From Acidobacteriota bacterium (GTDB lineage Bacteria > Acidobacteriota > Blastocatellia > Pyrinomonadales > Pyrinomonadaceae), in NCBI GenBank assembly GCA_016700075.1, contig CP065000.1, forward strand, positions 496,001 through 560,000: a DNA stretch of 64,000 nucleotides, given 5' to 3'. Below, in pieces: positions 35,147 to 42,694 of this stretch (its first letter is position 1; each line of letters begins with the position of its first letter). The translations under genes and the position numbers were made by a program. Under the pieces are notes generated by a model. The model was not told the origin of the DNA. It was given only the letters and a program-made list of their open reading frames with translations, and searched no databases.

Positions 35147-37114
35147 TCAATCAAAATTCAGCAGCCTGAGGCTGTTAAGAATCACCAGAATTGTCACGCC
35201 GACATCTGCAAATATCGCCAATGCCAGACCGCTCAAACCCAGGATCGCCAGGACTACAAACAGCAGCTTAGTAAGCACGGCCGCGGCTGTGTTGATCCTG
35301 ATCGTCGAGATCGTTTTGCGCCCCAGGCGAACGAGATACGGGATGAGTTCCAGACGGTCGTTCAGGATAGCGATCGAAGCGGCCTCGATCGCGGTATCGC
35401 TGCCTGCAGCGCCCATCGCGACGCCGACGTTGGACAGGGTGAGGGCGGGGGCGTCATTTACACCGTCGCCGACCATAGCGACCGCGCCGTATTTTTTAAG
35501 AAGGTCTTTGATCGCTTCGGCTTTGTCTTCGGGAAGCATCTCCGCTCTGACCTCGTTGATGCCGACGAACTTCGCGACGGCATCGGCCGGAGCTTTGTTA
35601 TCGCCGGTAAGCATAATCGTTTCGATACCCAAACCCCGGAGTTCGCTAACGGTTTGTTTACCCTCCGGCTTTAGCTCGTCAGTGAGAGCTATGACACCCT
35701 CGACACCGCCGTTGCTGCTTACGACGATAGACGTTTTACCCTCCAGCTGAAGAGCCCCGACGGTTGCCACAACTTCCTCTTGAACGCCGTGCTCTTCCGT
35801 TATAAAAGGCAGCTTGCCGATACAATGGTGCTTGTCGTAACAGACCACGCAGTCGGCCTGCGCTCCCTTGCCCATCACGGCTTGAAAATTCTCGACGCCG
35901 TGGATCTCGATCTTTTCCTCTCGGGCCGCATCGACGATCGCCTGAGCAAGGGGATGTTCCGAATAAGCTTCGATGCCGGCGGCACAGGCGAGCAGATGTT
36001 CGCGCAGGGTGTCGCCGAAGGGAATAACGTCGGTAACTTTCGGTTTTCCGTATGTAAGCGTCCTCGTCTTGTCCATCGCGACGGCCTTGATCTGACCGAT
36101 CGCCTCGATGTATTTGCCGCCTTTGATCAGTGCTCCGCGAGCGGATGCATTTCCAATAGCCGCGTATATCGAGATCGGCGTGCTGATGACCAGGGCGCAA
36201 GGGCAAGCGATGACCAGGATAGTGATCGCCTTTTCAAACCACGGATTGAACGGCTGCCCGAATAATATCGTCGGAATAGCAACAAGCATGACCGCTACGA
36301 CGATGATAGAAGGCGTGTAGTAACCCGCAAAGGTTTCGATAAATTTCTGGGTTTCGGCTTTTGTTCTGGTAGCGGCGAAAGTCGTTTCAATAATCTTAGC
36401 GAGCGTCGAATCGGCCGCAAGTTTTGTCACGCGGGCTTCGAGATAGCCCTGCATGTTGAGCGTGCCGGCGAAAACGTTATCGCCCGCGTGCTTATCCCGC
36501 GGCAACGGCTCGCCGGTGATTGTCGATTCGTCGACCGACGAAGACCCGCTGACGACCTCCGCATCCATCGCGACCATATCCGAGGGCTTTAAGACCAGAA
36601 TGTTGCCGAGCTTAATTTCGTCGAGCGGCGTGTCGGTGATCTGCCCGTCGGCGGATTTGATCGCCGCCGTTTTTGGCGCCCGGTCGACCAGGGCCTGGAG
36701 TGCCGACTTACTGGTGGCGATCCCGAACTTCTCCAGCGTTTCGCCAAGGGTAAACAGCACGACAACAACGGCGGCCTCCTCGTACTCGCCGAGATAGAAG
36801 GCACCGATGATCGCGATCGTCATCAGCAGATTTATGCTTTTGAAGTTGAGTTTCGCGAGAGCCGTCAGCCCGCTCAACAGGGTGCCGCGTCCTATGGCCA
36901 GGATGATAACTGCAAAGAACACGGCCGCGACCCAACGGGAGTACGGCTGCCAAGCCGGGATCGGGGCGAGCAGAAATTTGAAGACATCAATATCCGCGAG
37001 CGAAAAGAATTCGAAGACGGCGACCAATGCAACACTAAACACAAGCCATTGAAACTTGCGGTCACCTAATACCGATGGGTTTTTCTCGCTCGCGGCGTTT
37101 TCTTTTGCTAACAT
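35147..37114 (-). CDS. heavy-metal P-type ATPase (CadA/ZntA type) with altered phosphorylation motif
   Basis: P1B ATPase of 655 residues for Zn/Cd/Pb export. The N-terminal HMA metal domain is absent. The membrane site CPC is present (ACPCALVISTP), as are the actuator TGEPLP, SEHPLAQAI, the hinge GDGVNDAP and the last helix with D in FADVGVTILV. The phosphorylation motif reads DKTRTLT (D348-T354) where all P-type ATPases have DKTGTLT or DKTGTIT; codon 351 is AGG, one base from GGG. That Gly is essentially invariant, so the pump is probably impaired unless this is a sequencing error. Family is certain; activity is doubtful. Confidence 0.9.
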   Translation of the reverse strand: MLAKENAASEKNPSVLGDRKFQWLVFSVALVAVFEFFSLADIDVFKFLLAPIPAWQPYSRWVAAVFFAVIILAIGRGTLLSGLTALAKLNFKSINLLMTIAIIGAFYLGEYEEAAVVVVLFTLGETLEKFGIATSKSALQALVDRAPKTAAIKSADGQITDTPLDEIKLGNILVLKPSDMVAMDAEVVSGSSSVDESTITGEPLPRDKHAGDNVFAGTLNMQGYLEARVTKLAADSTLAKIIETTFAATRTKAETQKFIETFAGYYTPSIIVVAVMLVAIPTILFGQPFNPWFEKAITILVIACPCALVISTPISIYAAIGNASARGALIKGGKYIEAIGQIKAVAMDKTRTLTYGKPKVTDVIPFGDTLREHLLACAAGIEAYSEHPLAQAIVDAAREEKIEIHGVENFQAVMGKGAQADCVVCYDKHHCIGKLPFITEEHGVQEEVVATVGALQLEGKTSIVVSSNGGVEGVIALTDELKPEGKQTVSELRGLGIETIMLTGDNKAPADAVAKFVGINEVRAEMLPEDKAEAIKDLLKKYGAVAMVGDGVNDAPALTLSNVGVAMGAAGSDTAIEAASIAILNDRLELIPYLVRLGRKTISTIRINTAAAVLTKLLFVVLAILGLSGLALAIFADVGVTILVILNSLRLLNFD

Positions 37115-37211
37115 CTTTTATCGCTCCATATAAGTCGGTTAATTTTGCGGGGTTGCTTATCCGCGTGGCCTGTCGCGATACCAAGGCGGCTTGAATCGTA
37201 TTCCCCCTCGC

Positions 37212-37312
37212 TTAATAGTCAGGCGTCGTCGTTAAATTCAGCATTATTATGATTTCGCCGCTGGTTTTTCCGGCGTGTGGGTGATGCTTTATCGACGCTG
37301 CGGTTACATCGG
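37212..37312 (-). pseudogene. possible C-terminal remnant of a PII-like protein
   Basis: An in-frame stretch ends in SIKHHPHAGKTSGEIIIML, which resembles the nucleotide-binding end of the PII-like protein encoded at 42386-42691 (AIHEHAHTGKTGDGMIFVL). About 10 of 24 positions agree, including H-x-H-x-G-K-T-x-G. No upstream part of a PII protein is found, since the frame is a shadow of the zinc-ribbon gene beyond 37312. Low confidence; could be chance. Confidence 0.35.
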
Positions 37313-37573
37313 CTAGTCGAACAATTCGCCCAGCCAGCCTTTGCGGCGTTTTCGCGGGTCGTAGCCTTTTGAGTGATGGCCTCCCGAGCCACGGCTTTGA
37401 TAGTCGTCGTAATCCGCCTGCGCCGTCGGGGCTTCCGTGACGGAGCGTTCGATGATCTTGTTGATCTCGCCTCGGTCTAACCATACGCCCCGACATTTGG
37501 GACAATAATCGATCTCGACTCCTTGTCGTTCCGACATTTGAAGATCGGTGTCTGTATCATTTGGACATTTCAT
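37313..37573 (-). CDS. TFIIB-type zinc-ribbon protein
   Basis: About 86 residues starting MKCPNDTDTDL, with a zinc ribbon of CP-x(n)-C type: CPND at the N-terminus and CPKCRGVWLDRGEI (about 24-37), the signature of the zf-TFIIB small protein family. The C-terminal half is Gly/His/Lys-rich. The start ATG directly abuts the stop of the MgtC gene, implying co-transcription. Function unknown. Confidence 0.82.
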   Translation of the reverse strand: MKCPNDTDTDLQMSERQGVEIDYCPKCRGVWLDRGEINKIIERSVTEAPTAQADYDDYQSRGSGGHHSKGYDPRKRRKGWLGELFD

Positions 37574-38086
37574 TTATTTGTTTCCTCCGTTTTCTGTATT
37601 TTCCACTTCTTTACTTTCCGACTTGTCTGTTTCCACATTCTGTTCGAGCCGCCCGATGGACGCGAGCACGATCCATGCGATGACGGTGCTTATCAAAGCT
37701 AAACCTAAACCACCGAGGCCGACAGTAACTCCGATCGCCGCCGTCATCCAGATGCCGGCCGCGGTTGTCAGGCCGTGGATCCTGCGTTCGTGTTCCAGCT
37801 TCAGAATCGCTCCGGCCCCGATAAAGCCGATGCCGGTCGCGAGTCCCTGAACAACCCGCGAAACGCCGTCCGACGACATGCCGCTTCCCGCCGACGCAAG
37901 AACAAAGAGTGTTGTGCCCAGCGAGACAAGGATATGTGTTCGCAGCCCCGCCGCCTTGCCCGCCTGCTCCCGCTGTAGTCCGATGATCGCACCGAGCACG
38001 GTCGCGGCAACTAAACGTATCACTACGTGTACAAGCTGCGTGACGTCGGGAAGCCCAGACGACAGTTCGCTCCATACAATTTCCAT
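37574..38086 (-). CDS. MgtC/SapB family membrane protein
   Basis: About 170 residues with four hydrophobic helices. Family motifs are GAIIGLQREQAGKAAGLRTH near the N-terminus and RVVQGLATGIGFIGAGAIL in the middle. MgtC-type proteins influence magnesium/ATP homeostasis and survival under stress. ATG 38086 is used over the TTG one codon earlier. It is followed without a spacer by the zinc-ribbon gene. Confidence 0.88.
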   Translation of the reverse strand: MEIVWSELSSGLPDVTQLVHVVIRLVAATVLGAIIGLQREQAGKAAGLRTHILVSLGTTLFVLASAGSGMSSDGVSRVVQGLATGIGFIGAGAILKLEHERRIHGLTTAAGIWMTAAIGVTVGLGGLGLALISTVIAWIVLASIGRLEQNVETDKSESKEVENTENGGNK

Positions 38087-38231
38087 CAAATTCCTCCGAA
38101 TATGCCGACGACGGAACTTTGTTTATCGCTTCTTCACCTTTCCCTTATTCTTTTCCCGACGCCTCATCTCCAGCCTCCGAAGCCTTAAATCTCCTCAAAC
38201 CCAAATACAATCCCGCGCACGAGACTTTTCT

Positions 38232-39137
38232 CTAATCTTCGTACGGGCGGTCGCGATGCCACGGCTTTTTAAAGCGGAAAACATTGGCGACGGTTCGCGT
38301 CGGGCTGAGCAGCATCCGCGCGAAGATGCGGACGTAAAACTTATCCGTCGAGCGTTCGATGCGTTTCATTGCAAAGCGGTCGATCGCGTCTTCGCTGATG
38401 AGCATCGCCGTGCCGATGGTGGGCGTGACCACGATGTCGCCCCACGTCTGTTTGCCCGATAACCCGACATTGCCGATCGACGCCTGGCTGATCGGTCCGA
38501 TCTCAAACTGCGTTGACCGCGCCGCCGACCACGCCATCGCCTTCAGTCGGCTGCGCCAATAGTCGCCCGACGCGCCGAATTGCTGCTTCCTTCCCTTCGG
38601 ATCGTTTTGAATCTGGATATAGCCGACAAATGCCCCCTGCATCGAATGCGCGACATAATTAGTAAAGAATCTGCCGCCGTCCGCCCAGCCTTTCAGCGAT
38701 TTAACCGAATTGACATAATCTTTCCAGAATTTCCCCTTCATCGCCGACTGTGTCTTAGGCTGCGTGAAAGCGTAACCGTGCTGTATAGCCAAAAACATCA
38801 GAGACTGTTTTGTCGCTTCGCCCCATCGGAAACCCTCTTCCAACGGCGGATCGCTGTCATCATCCACGAGGTCATTTGGGATCGCGTCGGCGGTTTTACC
38901 CATTGGGCTCGTCGCAGACTTTGATCCCGCAATCGATCTTTTAGGATCGGTTGGTGACTCGGCGGGAATGTCCGAGAATGGCTTCGGCGTCGGCGTCGCT
39001 CTGGGCATGCGGGACGTGAGCGCCTGGTCATCATCCGATCTTAGCTTCGCGTCCAACTGCGGCTGTGCCAGGCAGTCTGCGTTTAGCAAATGTGAAAAGA
39101 AGATGAGGGTCGGAAGCCCAATCAATAAAAACTTCAT
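38232..39137 (-). CDS. hypothetical exported protein
   Basis: About 301 residues with a signal peptide (about 1-24, ending CLAQ), a Pro/Ser/Thr/Asp-rich linker (about 40-95), and a conserved-looking folded part (about 100-300) containing FFTNYVAHSMQGAFVGYI and an amphipathic C-terminal region. The Asn/His motif NYVAHS recalls outer-membrane-associated lipid or carbohydrate proteins, but I do not recognise the family. It lies about 145 bases upstream of the MgtC gene on the same strand. Confidence 0.7.
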   Translation of the reverse strand: MKFLLIGLPTLIFFSHLLNADCLAQPQLDAKLRSDDDQALTSRMPRATPTPKPFSDIPAESPTDPKRSIAGSKSATSPMGKTADAIPNDLVDDDSDPPLEEGFRWGEATKQSLMFLAIQHGYAFTQPKTQSAMKGKFWKDYVNSVKSLKGWADGGRFFTNYVAHSMQGAFVGYIQIQNDPKGRKQQFGASGDYWRSRLKAMAWSAARSTQFEIGPISQASIGNVGLSGKQTWGDIVVTPTIGTAMLISEDAIDRFAMKRIERSTDKFYVRIFARMLLSPTRTVANVFRFKKPWHRDRPYED

Positions 39138-39314
39138 AAACGCTCACAACTCCTTGATCTGATGAAGATTGTTTTACCGCTTCATCTGACACTGCCCGTC
39201 GATTTCGTGGCGCCGATCGTAGTTGAGGTCGGACAAAAGCTTCGGAGCGATTTCGAAAATCACGGCAGGCGGCCGCCGCCTTACGTCAGGCGACCGCATG
39301 CCGTGGTGACGGTA

Positions 39315-39704
39315 CTAATGGTGACGTCGGTGGCTGCGCCCGCCACCAATTACCACTCGAAGAAGGCTGCCCAAGCCGGAGCTCCGGTTAACCGGCCGGC
39401 GTGGGTAATTGCGGCTATTGTTGTAATAGCCGTTGTTAGCGTTGTAATAGCCATCATTGTAATAGCCATTATTTCCATCGTAGCTGCCATTGTTGTAGCC
39501 GCTGTTGCCGTAATAAACCGGCTGCCTCACCGGCTGTTGGTACACGCGGCGGTCGTGGTGGCGATCCTGGCGGACGTGCTGTCGGCCGTGACCGTTACTT
39601 CTACCGTGCTGTGCGTTGGCAGCCATGCTTCCGAAGCCCAAAAGGGCGACGCCAAAGATCGCGAGCATTACGCTGCGTCTTAAACTGCTAGATCGTAAGT
39701 TCAT
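39315..39704 (-). CDS. secreted Tyr/Asn/Gly-rich low-complexity protein
   Basis: About 129 residues: a signal peptide (about 1-31, ending AANAQ), a His/Arg/Gln-rich stretch, then Tyr-Asn-Gly repeats (GYNNGSYDGNNGYYND-like units, residues about 68-96), and a basic His-rich tail (GGGRSHRRHH). The repeat DNA is imperfectly tandem (about 39417-39525), creating a long but meaningless open frame on the other strand. Probably a surface or extracellular matrix component; His-rich ends could bind metal. Confidence 0.65.
   Translation of the reverse strand: MNLRSSSLRRSVMLAIFGVALLGFGSMAANAQHGRSNGHGRQHVRQDRHHDRRVYQQPVRQPVYYGNSGYNNGSYDGNNGYYNDGYYNANNGYYNNSRNYPRRPVNRSSGLGSLLRVVIGGGRSHRRHH
39417..39525. 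repeat. imperfect tandem repeat encoding Tyr-Asn-Gly units
   Basis: Variants of GTTGTAATAGCC recur at irregular 15- to 21-base steps within the low-complexity secreted protein gene. It is coding repeat, not a mobile element or CRISPR array. Confidence 0.6.
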
Positions 39705-39884
39705 AATGCATCTCCTTAATCATCAAGATTAGAGTCCCGGCACCGCCCGTGTAGCACTGCCGTCCAAAGCCAGGGAGAGCTTAGTGCCTCGACCAGTGCC
39801 TATCGCCTGCCGGTCGTGCACTTTTCTGCCGGGCGATGCTTTACGCCCGGTCAGATCAAACCTGCCGCTCAGCGCGGCGAAGAA

Positions 39885-40832
39885 CTAATGCCGCCGTCCC
39901 CCGTGTTTCACCGGATGGCGGATCACGACGGGGCGATGGGGCCTATGGATAACCACCGAAGGCCGACGAATCGAGCCAAACCCGGAATGCGAAAATCCGA
40001 AACCGCGGTGATATCGATGGCCGTAGGGCGAGGACCAGCCCGAGTAAAACGGCAGGAACGTGCGACTTCGATAAAACGGGTCGTAGAGCCAGTAGCCGCT
40101 AAATCCGCGGCGACGGTTGAATGAGCTATTGCGATAACCCGAAGAAAGACGGCTTACAGCATCCTTGGAGAGCCTCGAATTGGCCTCCGCGATTGTCTTA
40201 GCTCGATCCACGTTCCACTGAGAAAAATCGTCCTGTACTTTCTTATCGAACTTTGCTGTGGCTACCGGCTTTCCATGATCGAAGACAATTTCTTTTCCGT
40301 CGCCGATCTTCTCATCGTCAATCTTCACGCTGCCCTTTAGGATGCGGATGGTCGCCGTTTCCGGCTCTCGATACTGAACGCGGTAAACACCTTTCTTATC
40401 GAATCGCACCGATGATCCCTCGAACGCAAGTTCGACAGGAGCGACTTCATCGTCGTCACCGGCGACTTCGATCAGGGCGACGCCCGAACTTAATTTCAAC
40501 CGCAGCGAATCAAGCGATGTATCGGTGAACTCGATAACCGAGTTTTCGCCAACTCTCAAATACGACCCGGGATTAAGTAATATTTCCGCACGCCCGTCAG
40601 GCCCGGTTTGTATCTTGTCCCCGTTCTCGAGTGCATCGAGCGTTGAAGCGGGCACGGCCTCTTTGACGGATGCTCGTTTTGTAGAAACATCGCCCGAGAC
40701 AAAGTTGATCCCGCCAGCCTTAGCCGAAACCACATATAGAGTCGGGTTGGTCTGTGCGTCTGTGGTGACCGCAAATACAACCGCCAGAAGAATTGAAAGA
40801 GAAACGCTAGTGATTCTTTTTTTGTACATCAT
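39885..40832 (-). CDS. FecR domain protein, secreted
   Basis: About 315 residues with a signal peptide (about 1-26), then a FecR-type domain (about 50-200) with NGDKIQTGPDGRAEILLNPGSYLRVGENS and KGVYRVQ. The last 100 residues are Arg/Tyr/Gly/His-rich and end in VVIRHPVKHGGRRH. In FecR signalling proteins this domain senses transport state; secreted stand-alone versions are common and uncharacterised. No sigma factor gene is adjacent. It is about 60 bases downstream of the next small gene. Confidence 0.8.
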   Translation of the reverse strand: MMYKKRITSVSLSILLAVVFAVTTDAQTNPTLYVVSAKAGGINFVSGDVSTKRASVKEAVPASTLDALENGDKIQTGPDGRAEILLNPGSYLRVGENSVIEFTDTSLDSLRLKLSSGVALIEVAGDDDEVAPVELAFEGSSVRFDKKGVYRVQYREPETATIRILKGSVKIDDEKIGDGKEIVFDHGKPVATAKFDKKVQDDFSQWNVDRAKTIAEANSRLSKDAVSRLSSGYRNSSFNRRRGFSGYWLYDPFYRSRTFLPFYSGWSSPYGHRYHRGFGFSHSGFGSIRRPSVVIHRPHRPVVIRHPVKHGGRRH

Positions 40833-40892
40833 AAACTCCTATCGAACCTTCCCGGCCGCAACTTTGATAAAGCGCGGTCAGCAATTTAAAAC

Positions 40893-41291
40893 TCAGAAAC
40901 CGTAACGCCGGTTTCGCCGTCCGTACTTAAAACTCAGATAAGTGAGGACTGCGACAGCACCGATAATGAGGGCAATTTTTACGCCGCCCGACAGGTTGTT
41001 GCCTTTTGCCTGGCCAACCTGCGGATAAGCGACGGTCGTCGTTGTTCCTTTCTTTGGATTGACGACCGTAAAATCGTTCTCGTTGGCCTCGCTGACATAG
41101 CCTTCGACCTTAGTTTTATCGAGAAGTTTAAGTTTGATCTTCGCGTCTGGGCCCGTGCCGAGTTTGCGAATCTCGGCCTTGATAGTTTCCACGCTCTTTA
41201 CGTCACTGGTATCCGTCGCGGCCCCGGACACGAGGGTCGCCCCACCCAAAATTGATGTGATCAGCAAGCCTGATAAAAATTTCTTAAACAT
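40893..41291 (-). CDS. hypothetical exported/membrane protein
   Basis: About 132 residues: a signal peptide (about 1-24), a beta-rich middle with LKLLDKTKVEGYVSEANENDFTVVN (an Sm-like or SH3-like small barrel pattern), and a C-terminal transmembrane helix (VKIALIIGAVAVLTYLSF) ending in a basic tail. No family named. It may form a transcription unit with the FecR gene downstream. Confidence 0.65.
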   Translation of the reverse strand: MFKKFLSGLLITSILGGATLVSGAATDTSDVKSVETIKAEIRKLGTGPDAKIKLKLLDKTKVEGYVSEANENDFTVVNPKKGTTTTVAYPQVGQAKGNNLSGGVKIALIIGAVAVLTYLSFKYGRRNRRYGF

Positions 41292-41506
41292 ATCGTCTCC
41301 TTTTTGCGGCTAACCTGGTTGGAATCAAACGCGGGTTAGCTGGCACGTTTGAGTTTTTCCAGATCGGAACCATAGCTCTCTTGTCGCCAGTTCCTCAGCG
41401 AATATATTGCGATGGCGGAGGGCCGCGTCTCCCACACCGCAACCCTCCTACTGGCAAGAGCATCCTCAAGGCGAGGCTCTCATGCCAGATGTCATATCAA
41501 CCCGCA

Positions 41507-41860
41507 TCATGGTCTTGTTTTTCTGGTCAACCCCGACGCTCTATCGCTTTTACGGACAAAGCCCATGGCTCCGTAGAGCGGGCTGTCGTTACCGTAGGCC
41601 GCGGAGCCGGCGACGCCAAGGCCGACTTTTGAGCGTTTCCCGTTGAGCGCGACATAGAGGTCGTCGCGTGCTTCGCGTTTCATCTTAAGCTCGGCCTCCA
41701 GATCCCCGATCTCGTCGTCAGCCGTGCCGGCAGCGGTGATATCCGCCAAAAACTCGGTCTGCGTAATGCCGTTGAACTCGACGGCCTTTGCACCTTCGAA
41801 CCACGCGTCATTCATCACCTCACATTGCCGCCTCACTTCCTTATTACTGACCTTTGCCAT
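41507..41860 (-). CDS. hypothetical cytoplasmic protein
   Basis: About 117 residues from ATG 41860. The first two thirds are helical and charged (DDEIGDLEAELKMKREARDDLY), and the end is Gly/Ser-rich (GVAGSAAYGNDSPLYGAMGFVRK). No signal or membrane helix. I do not recognise the family. The gap of about 215 bases to the next gene downstream shows nothing definite. Confidence 0.55.
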   Translation of the reverse strand: MAKVSNKEVRRQCEVMNDAWFEGAKAVEFNGITQTEFLADITAAGTADDEIGDLEAELKMKREARDDLYVALNGKRSKVGLGVAGSAAYGNDSPLYGAMGFVRKSDRASGLTRKTRP

Positions 41861-41931
41861 ATTCATTTCCTCCTAATTACTTCTCAACTTATGCCGAGTT
41901 GACTGCAAACTACGCCACCAAAACGTTACTC

Positions 41932-42333
41932 TTAGTCATCTGGACGATCTTCCAGGTCATCAAAATATGTTTCCCCCTCATTCGGATCGCGTTCCCCTTC
42001 GTCTAAATAGAGTTCCCCCTGATGTAGATAGCGTTCTCAGTCGCGTATATAGCCTTCCCCCTCGCGGCTGAGCACTCCTTTTCCTTCTGTGAACCGCTCC
42101 AAAGCCCTTTCGACATAATGCGAAAGCTCGACGCCAGATCGCGCAGCACCTTCTTTTGCCTTTGCCAATGTCCAGACGCTTAATTCAAGCCGAACCTCGA
42201 TCTTCTCTACGGCCGGAGTTTTGTCATCGTTGCCCTCGGCCTTGCCAAAATGCGCCACCGCGTCGATAGAACTGATCCGGTGAATGCCGGGCAGATCGAC
42301 GGCAGCTTCGTTGGGCGTGTTCGTTTTGCTCAT
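41932..42333 (-). pseudogene. RHH-like protein gene interrupted by TGA within 21-bp tail repeats
   Basis: The first reading frame (42333 to 42037, 98 residues) has a basic/hydrophobic segment KIEVRLELSVWTLAKAKEGA followed by HYVERALERF, the outline of a ribbon-helix-helix DNA-binding fold. It stops at TGA (42037-42039). The same frame then continues for 34 more sense codons to TAA at 41932, encoding the acidic repeats described separately. The TGA replaces the Gly codon GGG/GGA that every other repeat unit has at that place. Intact length would be 133 residues. Either a nonsense mutation or a read-through codon; the 98-residue product may still function. Confidence 0.65.
41968..42072 (-). repeat. 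five 21-bp coding repeats (acidic heptads)
   Basis: Units at 41968-41988, 41989-42009, 42010-42030, 42031-42051 and 42052-42072 keep exact 21-base phase. On the minus strand they encode LSREGEG, YIRD*ER, YLHQGEL, YLDEGER and DPNEGET. The shared core is E-G-E preceded by an acidic residue. The regular period is coding, not CRISPR-like, since there are no spacers. Confidence 0.75.
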
Positions 42334-42385
42334 AGGCTTCGGCGTAAGGAGTGTCAGATCGAGAATGCGTTCTCGATTTCAAATC

Positions 42386-42691
42386 TTAAATTCTAATCAC
42401 TTGATCAAGCGGCAGGACAAAAATCATGCCGTCCCCGGTTTTGCCCGTATGTGCGTGTTCATGAATTGCTTCAATTATTTCGTCGATTATCTCAACTGGC
42501 GCGGCAATTTCGATTTGTTTTTTCGGATGAAACGGATTCAGCGTTTCGTCCCAAGTCTTGTTGGACGTCTGCCCGAAGCCGTGGGCGTCAACAACTGTGA
42601 TGCCGGGAAACTTTTTGATGTTCTCAAACGCGACCACGAGTTTATCAATCAAAAACGGGCGCACAATGGCAATTATCAATTTTCTTTCCAT
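42386..42691 (-). CDS. PII-like protein associated with CzcA
   Basis: About 101 residues of the PII fold. The N-terminus LIIAIVRPFLIDKLVVAF matches strand 1/helix 1, and HTGKTGDGMIFVLPL matches the B-loop that binds nucleotide in GlnB. The T-loop region (TSNKTWDETLNPFHPKKQIEI) lacks the uridylylated Tyr of GlnB. Genes for such PII-like proteins are found beside RND metal-efflux genes; they may sense metal or nucleotide and act on the pump, which is inference. It starts three bases after the czcA stop. Confidence 0.85.
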   Translation of the reverse strand: MERKLIIAIVRPFLIDKLVVAFENIKKFPGITVVDAHGFGQTSNKTWDETLNPFHPKKQIEIAAPVEIIDEIIEAIHEHAHTGKTGDGMIFVLPLDQVIRI

Positions 42692-42694
42692 AAT

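Noticed and set aside
35064..35750. Plus-strand frame of 228 codons
   Set aside because: Antisense to the P-type ATPase C-terminal region; Ser/Arg-rich shadow.
39162..39683. Plus-strand frame rich in Val/Ile/Ala (173 codons)
   Set aside because: It arises from the tandem Tyr-Asn-Gly coding repeat read antisense; the minus-strand gene has signal peptide and sensible ends.
41968..42072. Regular 21-bp repeat that could be taken as a CRISPR or iteron array
   Set aside because: Units are contiguous with no spacers, keep codon phase and encode a consistent heptad; a coding repeat explains all.
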